From: Acinetobacter bohemicus ANC 3994
GTDB lineage: Bacteria > Pseudomonadota > Gammaproteobacteria > Pseudomonadales > Moraxellaceae
Length of the DNA stretch: 64,000 nucleotides
NCBI RefSeq assembly: GCF_000367925.1
Contig: NZ_KB849175.1
Coordinates: 445,046 to 509,045, forward strand
Reading direction: 5' to 3'
The position numbers and the translations under genes are program-made. A model generated the notes under the pieces. It saw nothing but the letters and a program-made list of their open reading frames with translations. It made no database searches and had not been told where the DNA came from. Shown here piece by piece: positions 22,343-30,632 of this stretch (position 1 is its first letter; the number at the start of each line of letters is the position of its first letter).

Positions 22343-22846
22343 ATGACTAAAAAACTCATGCTACTGGCTTTAGCAACCACATTTTTAGCTGTAGGTTGCG
22401 TAGCATTCCCTGAAAATGATGGTTATTACGATGGACGTTATGACCATCGCTCCAACCGAGATTATAACTATGATCGAGATTATGACTATCGCTATGATCG
22501 CGAGCGTAATCGTCAACATTGGGAATATCAACAACGACAAAACCGTTTAGAGCTAGAGCGTCAAAAGCGCGAACTTGAACATCGGCAATGGGAACAGAAG
22601 CGTCAAAAACAGTCTGATTGGGATCGCAAAAAACCTGAACAGCGTAAGTACACTGAACAGAATCAACCGAATTCATCCGGTTGGGATGCTAAGCAACGTG
22701 AACGCCAACGATTAGAGCAACAACGTGAAAAACCAACGCTGAACGATCGTCAAAAAATACATCAGCAAGATCAATCTCAAAAAAACCGTTGGGATGAACC
22801 TCGTCGAGATCATGACAAACAGCAACGTCATCGTCGCGATGATTAA
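22343..22846 (+). CDS. Highly charged putative lipoprotein, unknown function
   Basis: A 167-residue protein with a lipoprotein signal (MTKKLMLLALATTFLAVGC, lipobox LAVGC). The mature part is almost free of hydrophobic residues: first a Tyr/Asp/Arg-rich segment with RDYNYDRDYDYRYDRE, then a long Arg/Gln/Glu/Lys-rich region likely to be helical or disordered. No family recognised. Its composition suggests a periplasmic, cell-wall- or polyanion-interacting protein. Good AAGGA ribosome-binding site upstream. Confidence 0.7.
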   Translation: MTKKLMLLALATTFLAVGCVAFPENDGYYDGRYDHRSNRDYNYDRDYDYRYDRERNRQHWEYQQRQNRLELERQKRELEHRQWEQKRQKQSDWDRKKPEQRKYTEQNQPNSSGWDAKQRERQRLEQQREKPTLNDRQKIHQQDQSQKNRWDEPRRDHDKQQRHRRDD

Positions 22847-22865
22847 AACCCCTTCATTTACGCCA

Positions 22866-22892
22866 CATGCCCTTTTTACTGGGCATTTTTTT
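22866..22892 (+). terminator. Intrinsic terminator after the charged lipoprotein
   Basis: TGCCC-loop-GGGCA followed by seven T. Confidence 0.85.
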
Positions 22893-22972
22893 ATGCATTA
22901 AAATAAATAACAATCATAAAATTTCAAACTTTCTATTGTTCACCAAGATGCAACCATCTGTTTCAGAGCTAA

Positions 22973-23236
22973 AGTTTCATAAACAGTAAGCGCAATAATA
23001 TTGACCGCGATGAACTCAAAGCGCATTTTTTAGAGCGAAAACTTTTTATTCTTGAGTGGGTTGAGGGGTTTCAGCTGGATTATTGTTTTAGCCATGACCT
23101 TAATATCAGCATCAATAATCCAATCATTTTTACCGAATTGCGTGAAAAACTGGATTTTTTGACGATTTTCATCAAATTAAACAGATTTAATTGCTTGTCT
23201 CGCTTGAATTTTTATCGCTTGCCCCGACCTTTGTAG
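22973..23236 (+). pseudogene. 87-codon open frame without start, probable gene remnant
   Basis: The frame opens right after a stop at 22970-22972 and runs to TAG at 23234 with protein-like composition, for example RDELKAHFLERKLFILEWV and NPIIFTELREKLDFLTIF, yet has no ATG or GTG. The heat-shock promoter for grpE lies in its last part. It is probably the decayed tail of an unrelated gene. I do not recognise the family. Confidence 0.35.
23203..23230 (+). promoter_or_regulatory. Heat-shock (sigma-32 type) promoter of grpE
   Basis: CTTGAA (23203-23208), 13 bp, then CCCCGACCT (23222-23230), compared with the RpoH consensus CTTGAA-N13-15-CCCCATNT. About 110 bp upstream of the grpE start. Confidence 0.7.
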
Positions 23237-23340
23237 TAATCATGAATTTTATCACTCATGGCAGTTCAGGATTAACCCAGTTAACACTGCAGCCAAAAGG
23301 ACTGTACATGTTTAAGAACCCATTTAAACGGAGTAAATCT

Positions 23341-23889
23341 ATGGCAACTGAGCAAAACGAACAAGTTCAGGATCTTGGGCAAGAGCAAGTTGATCAACAA
23401 ACAGCACAAACTCAAGCTGAAACCGAGCAAACTGCCGTTTCAGTTGAAGATTTACAAGCACAAATTAAAAACTTGGAAGAAAGTTTAAAACTTGAAAAAG
23501 CACGTACAGCCAATGCGGTATACGAAGCGCAAAAAAGCGTAGAACGTATTCAACGTGATGCTGAAAAGCACAAAGAAACTGTAATTGAGAAGTTCGCCAA
23601 AGAGCTACTCGACTCGGTTGATAATTTAGAACGCGCAATTCAAGCTGCCGGTGACACAGAATCAGCATTACTTGAAGGTGTGCAACTGACATTGAAATCA
23701 CTGCTCCATACGCTAGAAAAATTCGGTGTGGTAGAAGTGGATATGAAGAATGGTTTTAATGCAGATTTACACCAAGCAGTGGGTATCGCACCCGAGGCTA
23801 AAGCAGGTGAAATCGGTACTGTATTACAAAAGGGTTATACCTTATCAAACCGTTTACTTCGCCCTGCAATGGTCTTAGTAGGTCAATAA
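23341..23889 (+). CDS. grpE: Nucleotide exchange factor GrpE
   Basis: A 182-residue cochaperone that releases ADP from DnaK. An acidic, Gln-rich N-terminal segment is followed by a long coiled coil (EDLQAQIKNLEESLKLEKAR) and the C-terminal beta domain with LHQAVGIAPEAKAGEIGTV and LRPAMVLVGQ. The chosen ATG 23341 has GGAG 7 bp upstream. An in-frame ATG at 23308 also has a possible site (AAAAGG) and would add MFKNPFKRSKS. It precedes dnaK by 119 bp, with a second heat-shock promoter between. Confidence 0.95.
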   Translation: MATEQNEQVQDLGQEQVDQQTAQTQAETEQTAVSVEDLQAQIKNLEESLKLEKARTANAVYEAQKSVERIQRDAEKHKETVIEKFAKELLDSVDNLERAIQAAGDTESALLEGVQLTLKSLLHTLEKFGVVEVDMKNGFNADLHQAVGIAPEAKAGEIGTVLQKGYTLSNRLLRPAMVLVGQ

Positions 23890-23932
23890 AGTAAAGAATT
23901 CGAGAGTTTTTCTATTTTTTTCGTTGAAAGAA

Positions 23933-23960
23933 CTTGAAAAAATTTGAATGGCTCTCATAT
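23933..23960 (+). promoter_or_regulatory. Heat-shock (sigma-32 type) promoter of dnaK
   Basis: CTTGAA (23933-23938) and CTCTCATAT (23952-23960), 6 of 8 bases of the RpoH -10 consensus, about 50 bp before the dnaK start. It lets dnaK be induced separately from grpE. Confidence 0.5.
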
Positions 23961-24008
23961 CGGATAACAAGCAAAAAACATTGTAAAAAATTTAGAGGAA
24001 ACATCCAA

Positions 24009-25952
24009 ATGGCTAAAATCATTGGTATCGATTTAGGTACAACAAACTCTTGTGTCGCTGTACTTGAAGGCGACAAAGTTAAAGTCATCGAAAACGCAGA
24101 AGGTGCGCGCACTACACCATCAATTGTTGCATACAAAGATGGTGAAATTCTGATTGGTCAGTCTGCGAAACGTCAAGCAGTGACAAATCCAAAAAATACA
24201 TTATATGCAATCAAACGTTTGATCGGTCGTAAGTACCAAGACCAAGCTGTGCAAAAAGACATTGGTCTTGTACCTTACAAAATCATTCAAGCAGACAATG
24301 GTGATGCTTGGGTTGATGTCAACGATAAAAAACTTGCGCCACAACAAGTTTCAGCTGAAATCTTGAAAAAGATGAAAAAAACTGCTGAAGACTACTTAGG
24401 CGAAACCGTGACTGAAGCCGTGATTACGGTTCCTGCTTACTTCAATGATGCGCAACGTCAAGCAACTAAAGATGCGGGTAAAATCGCAGGTTTAGAAGTT
24501 AAACGTATCATCAACGAACCTACAGCTGCGGCGTTAGCGTTCGGTATGGACAAAAAAGAAGGCGACCGTAAAATCGCGGTTTATGACTTAGGTGGTGGTA
24601 CTTTTGACGTATCAATCATTGAAATTGCTGACCTTGATGGCGACCAACAAATTGAAGTATTGTCGACTAACGGTGATACATTCCTTGGTGGTGAAGACTT
24701 CGATAACGCTTTAATCGAATACTTAGTTGAAGAGTTCAAAAAAGAACAAAACTTCAACTTGAAACAAGATCCACTTGCATTACAACGTTTGAAAGAAGCA
24801 GCTGAAAAAGCAAAAATCGAGCTTTCTTCGTCAAATGCAACTGAAATTAACCTTCCGTACATCACAGCGGATGCGACTGGTCCTAAACATTTAGTGATCA
24901 ACGTAACACGTGCAAAACTTGAAGGCTTAGTTGCAGACCTTGTTGCTCGTACCATTGAACCTTGCCGTATTGCGCTTAAAGATGCTGGTCTTTCAACAAG
25001 CGACATCTCTGACGTAATCTTGGTTGGTGGTCAATCACGTATGCCAATGGTTCAACAAAAAGTTCAAGAATTCTTCGGTCGTGAGCCACGTAAAGACGTG
25101 AACCCTGACGAAGCTGTAGCTATGGGTGCTGCAATTCAAGGTGCGGTATTGTCTGGCGACAAAACTGACGTACTTTTACTTGATGTAACACCACTTACAC
25201 TGGGTATTGAAACCATGGGTGGCGTGTTAACAGCTATCATCGAGAAAAACACCACGATTCCTGCGAAGAAATCTCAAGTGTTCTCAACTGCTGCTGACAA
25301 CCAACCTGCTGTAGACATTTCTGTGTTCCAAGGTGAACGTAAAATGGCTCAGCAAAACAAATTGCTCGGTAACTTCCAATTGGGCGACATCCCACCTGCG
25401 CCACGTGGTGTGCCACAAATTGAAGTATCGTTCGACATCAACGCAGACGGTATCTTAAAAGTATCTGCGAAAGATAAGAGCACGGGTAAAGAGCAATCGA
25501 TCCAGATTAAAGCAAACTCAGGTTTGTCTGATGCTGAAATCGAAGCAATGATCAAAGATGCTGAAGCGAATGCTGAAGAAGATCGTAAATTCGAAGAACT
25601 CGCGAAAGCACGTAACGAAGCGGATGCATTAGTGTCTTCTGCTCAAAAAGCAGTGAAAGATCTTGGTGAGCAAGTGACTGCTGACGAAAAAACTGCCATT
25701 GAAACTGCGGTAGCTGAGCTTGAAGCTTCAACCAAAGAAAATGACGTTGAAGACATCAAAGCGAAAACTGAAGCGCTTCAAAACATCATTATGCCAATTA
25801 GCCAACGTGCTTATGAAGCAGCACAAGGTGCTCAAAGCGGCGCGGAAGGTTTTGATCCAAATGCATTCCAAGGTGATGCGGGTCAACAACAAAAAGCGGA
25901 TGACGGCGTTGTAGATGCTGAGTTCACTGAAGTTAAAGATGACAAAAAATAA
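24009..25952 (+). CDS. dnaK: Hsp70 chaperone DnaK
   Basis: A 647-residue Hsp70. The N-terminal ATPase domain begins IIGIDLGTTNSCVAVLEG; phosphate and adenosine loops AVYDLGGGTFDVSI and VILVGGQSRMPMVQ follow. The linker is DVLLLDVTPLTLGIE, then the substrate-binding domain and a Glu/Lys-rich lid ending EFTEVKDDKK. ATG 24009 has AGAGGA upstream; the 25-codon extension to 23934 covers the promoter and is not coding. In many proteobacteria dnaJ follows; here a terminator does. Confidence 0.98.
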   Translation: MAKIIGIDLGTTNSCVAVLEGDKVKVIENAEGARTTPSIVAYKDGEILIGQSAKRQAVTNPKNTLYAIKRLIGRKYQDQAVQKDIGLVPYKIIQADNGDAWVDVNDKKLAPQQVSAEILKKMKKTAEDYLGETVTEAVITVPAYFNDAQRQATKDAGKIAGLEVKRIINEPTAAALAFGMDKKEGDRKIAVYDLGGGTFDVSIIEIADLDGDQQIEVLSTNGDTFLGGEDFDNALIEYLVEEFKKEQNFNLKQDPLALQRLKEAAEKAKIELSSSNATEINLPYITADATGPKHLVINVTRAKLEGLVADLVARTIEPCRIALKDAGLSTSDISDVILVGGQSRMPMVQQKVQEFFGREPRKDVNPDEAVAMGAAIQGAVLSGDKTDVLLLDVTPLTLGIETMGGVLTAIIEKNTTIPAKKSQVFSTAADNQPAVDISVFQGERKMAQQNKLLGNFQLGDIPPAPRGVPQIEVSFDINADGILKVSAKDKSTGKEQSIQIKANSGLSDAEIEAMIKDAEANAEEDRKFEELAKARNEADALVSSAQKAVKDLGEQVTADEKTAIETAVAELEASTKENDVEDIKAKTEALQNIIMPISQRAYEAAQGAQSGAEGFDPNAFQGDAGQQQKADDGVVDAEFTEVKDDKK

Positions 25953-25974
25953 TTTGTCGCTTTAACGAAGTTAT

Positions 25975-26004
25975 AAAAAAACCGCGCTTATGCGCGGTTT
26001 TTTT
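25975..26004 (+). terminator. Intrinsic terminator of dnaK
   Basis: AAACCGCGC-TTAT-GCGCGGTTT with a T-run, 22 bp after the dnaK stop. Confidence 0.92.
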
Positions 26005-26082
26005 ATGTCCATTTTTAATGTATTCAGTCCTGCTTTTTGCTAAAGTCATCAGCAAAATAAAATATCTTCAAGCATAGGTAAA

Positions 26083-26187
26083 ATGAATTATCTCACTAAA
26101 ATATGGCTGTTTTCAGGGGGATTAGCACCTACGCTTATTGCCCCAATCCATCTATCTATGACTCTAAAACCCCGTGAGCTAGATTAA
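26083..26187 (+). CDS. Possible 34-residue peptide upstream of metalloprotease
   Basis: ATG with a weak AGGT site 4 bp upstream starts MNYLTKIWLFSGGLAPTLI, a hydrophobic peptide ending 8 bp before the metalloprotease ATG. It could be a leader peptide coupled to the protease, or chance. No family known. Confidence 0.25.
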   Translation: MNYLTKIWLFSGGLAPTLIAPIHLSMTLKPRELD

Positions 26188-26195
26188 TCAATTTT

Positions 26196-27107
26196 ATGCG
26201 TATGCTCAGCCTTATTCTTGCCGTTATTTGGGTGTTGTTGATGACCTATCAAACACATCAGCATCATCAACTTCGCTATAATGCAGTGTCTGATCGACTT
26301 AAGCATCCTTTCGATACACGGCTACGTTATCGTATTGCTGAAGTTGACCCACGTTTTGGTTTAAGCAAACAGCAGGTCATACAACTGAGCCAACAAGCCA
26401 CCGATATTTGGAAACTCGGGACGGGCAAAGATTATTTTATTTACGACCCAAATGCCAAACTTACCATTCATTTAATCTACGATGAGCGCCAAGATGAATC
26501 TAATCAACGCCGTCAACAATTAGGCAATATCGAACACAATCAGCAAATTTGGTCGAACAAAAATCAAAATCTTAAGCAACTTAAAGATGAAATAGATCGT
26601 GCCAATCGCCAACTCGACACGAAGAAAGTACAGTTGGATGCTCAATTACAGCAATATAATCAGCAAATTGCCATGCTGAATCAAAATGGTGGCGTCCATC
26701 CCTCACAGCGTGATCTATTCATACAACAACGTCATCAACTACAACAACAAATTGTGGCGCTAGAGCAAGAAATTCATCTGTATAACCAAAAAATTCAACA
26801 ATTAAATCATCAGGTCAATGAGCTCAATCAAATCAACCATCAGTTAAATCAATCTATTGATCAGTTTAATCAGCGCTTTCAAGCTCGGTTATTTGATAAA
26901 GGACTTTTTAATGGTAAACAGATTAATATTTATGAGTTTTCATCCACAGACGATTTGCGTCTTACCCTCGCACACGAATTTGGACATGCGTTGGGTTTAA
27001 AACATAATCAAGATCCCGTCGCGCTAATGTACCCACTCATGCAAGATCAAAATATGCAAAATTTTAGCCTGACCAATGCAGATTTAGCCTTGTTACATGC
27101 CCGTTAA
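26196..27107 (+). CDS. Membrane-anchored matrixin-like zinc metalloprotease with coiled coil
   Basis: A 303-residue protein. Residues about 3-18 form a signal anchor. The zinc motif HEFGHALGLKH (260-270) and a following Met-turn ALMYP (about 277-281) are those of metzincins of the M10 matrixin group. Between the N-terminal half of the catalytic domain (about 45-100) and the zinc motif sits a roughly 125-residue Gln/Asn-rich coiled coil (about 105-232). The bulk is expected in the periplasm. It follows dnaK after a terminator and is otherwise alone. The insertion inside a minimal matrixin fold is unusual. Confidence 0.8.
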   Translation: MRMLSLILAVIWVLLMTYQTHQHHQLRYNAVSDRLKHPFDTRLRYRIAEVDPRFGLSKQQVIQLSQQATDIWKLGTGKDYFIYDPNAKLTIHLIYDERQDESNQRRQQLGNIEHNQQIWSNKNQNLKQLKDEIDRANRQLDTKKVQLDAQLQQYNQQIAMLNQNGGVHPSQRDLFIQQRHQLQQQIVALEQEIHLYNQKIQQLNHQVNELNQINHQLNQSIDQFNQRFQARLFDKGLFNGKQINIYEFSSTDDLRLTLAHEFGHALGLKHNQDPVALMYPLMQDQNMQNFSLTNADLALLHAR

Positions 27108-27239
27108 GCAACGACCAAGATACAATGTAAAAATCCCTTACTTTTTATAAGTATATGTATCAGAATAGAGCGGAAATAGTGGGCATTTCATGTTATTGTG
27201 ATGGACAGAAATAACAAGATAAAATCTCTGGAGACGCGT

Positions 27240-27605
27240 GTGAGTTACTACCATATTCTGATTGAAATGAATGATCACATTAGTACGATTGAGCAAACAC
27301 GTGAGATCGAAATCTTTGATATTCTTGAGATTCAACCTTATCTCCATTCAATTTTATTACCCTTTTTGAATGAACAATTAATTGAATTAGAAGATGAAAA
27401 TCTTGAGTTCAGCGATATTCTTCATTTGGAAATCAAACAGACCTTATTGCCTATTCAACATTTGATTGAAGAGGAACAGCGTTTACTGCCAAGTGATACA
27501 GATGTCACCATTTCGGCGCATGAAATTTTCAATAATCGTGATTTAAGCCAAGACGTGACCACCGTTATTTTTGATATTTTAGAAGCCGCTAAATTAGAAG
27601 CATAA
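27240..27605 (+). CDS. Conserved hypothetical acidic protein
   Basis: A 121-residue acidic, Leu/Ile/Glu-rich protein (MSYYHILIEMNDHIST start). No motif or signal peptide; probably cytoplasmic and helical. GTG at 27240 is chosen because GGAG lies 6 bp upstream; the upstream in-frame GTG at 27198 has no such site. It converges on erpA through a shared terminator. Function not inferred. Confidence 0.65.
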   Translation: MSYYHILIEMNDHISTIEQTREIEIFDILEIQPYLHSILLPFLNEQLIELEDENLEFSDILHLEIKQTLLPIQHLIEEEQRLLPSDTDVTISAHEIFNNRDLSQDVTTVIFDILEAAKLEA

Positions 27606-27643
27606 CAATGCCTTCTTAGCACCATCATAAATTGTATGGATAA

Positions 27644-27675
27644 TAAAAAGCCCTCCAAAAAGGAGGGCTTTTTTT
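27644..27675. terminator. Bidirectional terminator
   Basis: AAAAAGCCCTCC-AAAAA-GGAGGGCTTTTT between two converging genes (27605 end and erpA end). Confidence 0.92.
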
Positions 27676-27686
27676 AATCTTTTTTA

Positions 27687-28022
27687 TTAAATAGAGAAAG
27701 ATGAACCACAACCACAGGTTGTTGTTGCATTTGGGTTTTGTACAACAAAACGTGAACCTTCTAAGCCTTCAATATAATCGACTTCTGAGCCCACAAGATA
27801 TTGATAACTTAAAGAATCCACCAGCATTTTTACATCGCCATTGATAAATTCAGCATCATCTTCATTCATGCTTTCAGCGAAGTTAAAGCCATAAGAAAAA
27901 CCTGAACAACCGCCACCTGTAACATAAACGCGTAACATTAATTCTTGGTTGCCTTCACTATCACGCAATTGGCGTACTTTATTCGCAGCATTGTCGGTCA
28001 GCACCAAAGTTTGGGCATTCAT
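27687..28022 (-). CDS. erpA: Iron-sulfur cluster insertion protein ErpA
   Basis: A 111-residue A-type Fe-S carrier. The three cluster cysteines are in GGGCSGFSYGF and TTTCGCGSSF. LVDSLSYQYLVGSEVDYIEG fits ErpA/IscA. ErpA is favoured over IscA because it stands alone, away from any isc operon, and keeps VVQNPNATTTCGCG. It delivers clusters to apo-enzymes in the cytoplasm. Confidence 0.92.
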   Translation of the reverse strand: MNAQTLVLTDNAANKVRQLRDSEGNQELMLRVYVTGGGCSGFSYGFNFAESMNEDDAEFINGDVKMLVDSLSYQYLVGSEVDYIEGLEGSRFVVQNPNATTTCGCGSSFSI

Positions 28023-28139
28023 GTTGGATTCCTCTGTTCAATTCAGATGTCTTTAAAAGATAAAGACCGTATTTCAAGTATATCATACCCAATATATGGT
28101 CAGTCTTTGAAGATTTAAAGTTAAATCTGAGTATTTTTA

Positions 28140-29153
28140 TCAAGATTGTTTGTAGTTCTCATCTTGAAGGCTACATTCGAAATTTTTTGGGTCTTCCTTA
28201 CAGCGGAATTGCCATAATAATTTCATCATCCGTTTATCATAAACCCCACGTTTGGTTAAATCGACACGTGATTCACGCATCAACTTTTGATAACCCGGTT
28301 TATCTGCGCTAGGAACTTGCATCCAATATTTTTGTGGGATATCCGATTTCATTTTACCTAAAATACCAAAGGCACGCGGCAACTGACTTTTCACCCATTC
28401 ACGTGATTTTTGTCCATAACCAGCAGGGAATTTATCTGGGCGAATAATCAGGTTACCCGTGACTTGTAAAATTGGATAATTCACAATAGCGCCTTTACTG
28501 CCTAAACCTTTATGTAACTCTAAAGGTTTAAATACCGCAGCAGGTGCACCAATAATATCGACCTGACCATTATTAAATTTGGCACCAAAATTGGTTACAT
28601 CCGCACTGACCGCTTGTGCACCAATTTGCTGAACCATAATTTTTTGTGCTTCATCATAATCTAAGACGGCAATTTTTTTGCCTGCTGCTTTCGCCACGGT
28701 ATTAATATTTCGGTCATTGACCATTAGATAAGCATCACCGACTGGTATCACCCCCACGACTTCATATTTGCCATGTACCATATGTTTGGCAAAAGTTGGG
28801 CTGGCTAAACCTTGCATTACCTTCACTGCAAGTTTTAAGTCGGGAATTGCACCAATCGCATCTAAAGAGCCCGTAAAATCATTGAACTGGCGACCACGCA
28901 TCCCTGTAACACTAATGGCATCACATTTACCCGCTTTAAAGTCCTCAGCAATGACCGATTCGTTTTGTCCCACGCGTAATTCAATATCTGCACCCCAATT
29001 TTTAGCGGCAAGTTGGTAGTCTTTCATCAGGGTAAAGACATCACCACTTTTACCGACTAAATCAAATACACACATTACTTGTTTTGCTTGGGCAACACCT
29101 GTTACGGCACATAAACTCATACCCAGTAGCAGTGTTTTAGACCATGGCATCAT
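28140..29153 (-). CDS. AdeT1/2-family (DUF6091) periplasmic binding protein, paralogue 1
   Basis: A 337-residue protein with a signal peptide (MMPWSKTLLLGMSLCAVTG, cleaved after AQA). The fold is that of a periplasmic solute-binding protein: VMCVFDLVGKSGDVF at the mature N-terminus, KAGKCDAISVTGMRGRQF, VGVIPVGDAYLMV, and a C-terminal cysteine pair (FRCKEDP, FECSLQ). It is the most divergent of three tandem copies. Related A. baumannii proteins were labelled RND efflux components (AdeT), but no membrane domain exists here; ligand binding is more likely. Confidence 0.8.
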   Translation of the reverse strand: MMPWSKTLLLGMSLCAVTGVAQAKQVMCVFDLVGKSGDVFTLMKDYQLAAKNWGADIELRVGQNESVIAEDFKAGKCDAISVTGMRGRQFNDFTGSLDAIGAIPDLKLAVKVMQGLASPTFAKHMVHGKYEVVGVIPVGDAYLMVNDRNINTVAKAAGKKIAVLDYDEAQKIMVQQIGAQAVSADVTNFGAKFNNGQVDIIGAPAAVFKPLELHKGLGSKGAIVNYPILQVTGNLIIRPDKFPAGYGQKSREWVKSQLPRAFGILGKMKSDIPQKYWMQVPSADKPGYQKLMRESRVDLTKRGVYDKRMMKLLWQFRCKEDPKNFECSLQDENYKQS

Positions 29154-29342
29154 GATTTTTTCTTCCTTGTTTCTTTGTTTTTATTCAATCTGAGATTGAA
29201 GCTTTTTGAGTTTTTATTTATCGCGAATCACAAGCATGTCATACTTGATTTCATTTTTATGATAAAAATTTTTATCATCATTTTTTAAGCCTACGCTTTT
29301 TTAAGCTGACAACAATGGCAGGAATGACTGATTTAATTCGAC

Positions 29343-29376
29343 AAAAAAGCCTAGAATTAATCTAGGCTTTATTTTT
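29343..29376 (-). terminator. Terminator after AdeT1/2 paralogue 2
   Basis: AAGCCTAGA-TTAA-TCTAGGCTT flanked by A-run and T-run directly after the gene's stop on the minus strand. Confidence 0.88.
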
Positions 29377-29387
29377 AAAAATCAATG

Positions 29388-30398
29388 TTATTCACCACCA
29401 AGTGAACATTCAAAATTGGCTTTATCGACAGAGCAACGTGCTTTTTTCAATACGCCCATCATGCCAACATCATAAATTCCACGTTTAGTCATATCCATGC
29501 GACCTTCACGAAGCAGTTTTTGATATTTGGTTTTATCTTCAGCGGTTAAGTTCATTTTAAACTTGGCAGGAATACTGGTCTCCAGACGGTTAATCATCGC
29601 AAAACTTTTTGGTAAATTTTTCACGAACCAATCACGCGATTTTTGTCCAAAGCCCGCAGGGAACTGATCTGGACGGATAATAAAATCTGCTGTGACTTGT
29701 AGTACTGGGAAATTAAACATCGCACCATTTGAACCTAAACCTTTATAAATCTCTAAAGGTTTATACGCATAAGCAGGTGCCCCTACCATATCCACCTGAC
29801 CATTGTTGAACTTGGCTACAAAGTTAGAAACATCAGAAATGACCGCTTGAGCACCGACACGTTGCACCATAATTTTTTGTGCATCGTCATAGCCTAATAC
29901 AGCAAACTTTTTACCCGCTGCTTTTTCAATCGAATCAATTTTTTTATCACGTACAAAAATAAAAGCCGAACCTAAAGGTGCAATACCAGCAACTTCATAC
30001 TTTTTACCCGCTAAATTACTGACCATTTTCGGTGCATTACGCTGATCAAGGGCAAAAGTAATCGCTCGTTGTGCAATGGCATTGCTTGGTGCACCACCTA
30101 AAGCATCAATAGAACCCACAAATTTATTGTATTGACGTGCACGCATCGCCGTCATAAAAACGCCATCACATTTGCCTGCTTTAAAATCATTATCAGCAAC
30201 AGCTTCATCTTGGCGTGGAATTAAATTAATTTCTGCGCCCCATCCTTTGGCAGCAAGTGCCCATTCCTGAGCCATTTGATAAGATTCACCAGATTTACCC
30301 AGTAAGTCAAATACACATACATCCACTTTAGCAGCTTGAGCTGTTGTTGTTAGCGCAATAGCAGAGAATGTTGCTAATGTGAGAATCGTTTTTTTCAT
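29388..30398 (-). CDS. AdeT1/2-family (DUF6091) periplasmic binding protein, paralogue 2
   Basis: A 336-residue exported protein; ATG 30398 begins the signal peptide MKKTILTLATFSAIALTTT, cleaved near AQA before AKVDVCVFDLLGKSGES. AGGA precedes this ATG; the frame is open a further 33 codons upstream without signal features. Conserved blocks: DFKAGKCDGVFMTAMRARQYN, SIDALGGAPSNAIAQ, NFVAKFNNGQVDMVGAPA, GQKSRDWFVKNLPKSF and the C-terminal KARCSVDKANFECSLGGE with two cysteines. It is closest to paralogue 3. Own terminator. Confidence 0.82.
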   Translation of the reverse strand: MKKTILTLATFSAIALTTTAQAAKVDVCVFDLLGKSGESYQMAQEWALAAKGWGAEINLIPRQDEAVADNDFKAGKCDGVFMTAMRARQYNKFVGSIDALGGAPSNAIAQRAITFALDQRNAPKMVSNLAGKKYEVAGIAPLGSAFIFVRDKKIDSIEKAAGKKFAVLGYDDAQKIMVQRVGAQAVISDVSNFVAKFNNGQVDMVGAPAYAYKPLEIYKGLGSNGAMFNFPVLQVTADFIIRPDQFPAGFGQKSRDWFVKNLPKSFAMINRLETSIPAKFKMNLTAEDKTKYQKLLREGRMDMTKRGIYDVGMMGVLKKARCSVDKANFECSLGGE

Positions 30399-30632
30399 TG
30401 TAGCGGTCCTTTTTAGAATCTTATTGTTTAACGAGTATCCGTTCACGTTATGAATATTAAGCAAGTTCAGTATAAAAAAATAGAGCATATGCTCCATTTT
30501 TTAGTGTCTATAAATCCACTTGCTGTTATTTTCATTAAATTAACAATAAAATTAAACACTTATACAATTATTTTTTTCACCACATCCGCAAAAAAATTGA
30601 ATGATTTTATACATTCACAGCGTGCAGCATAT

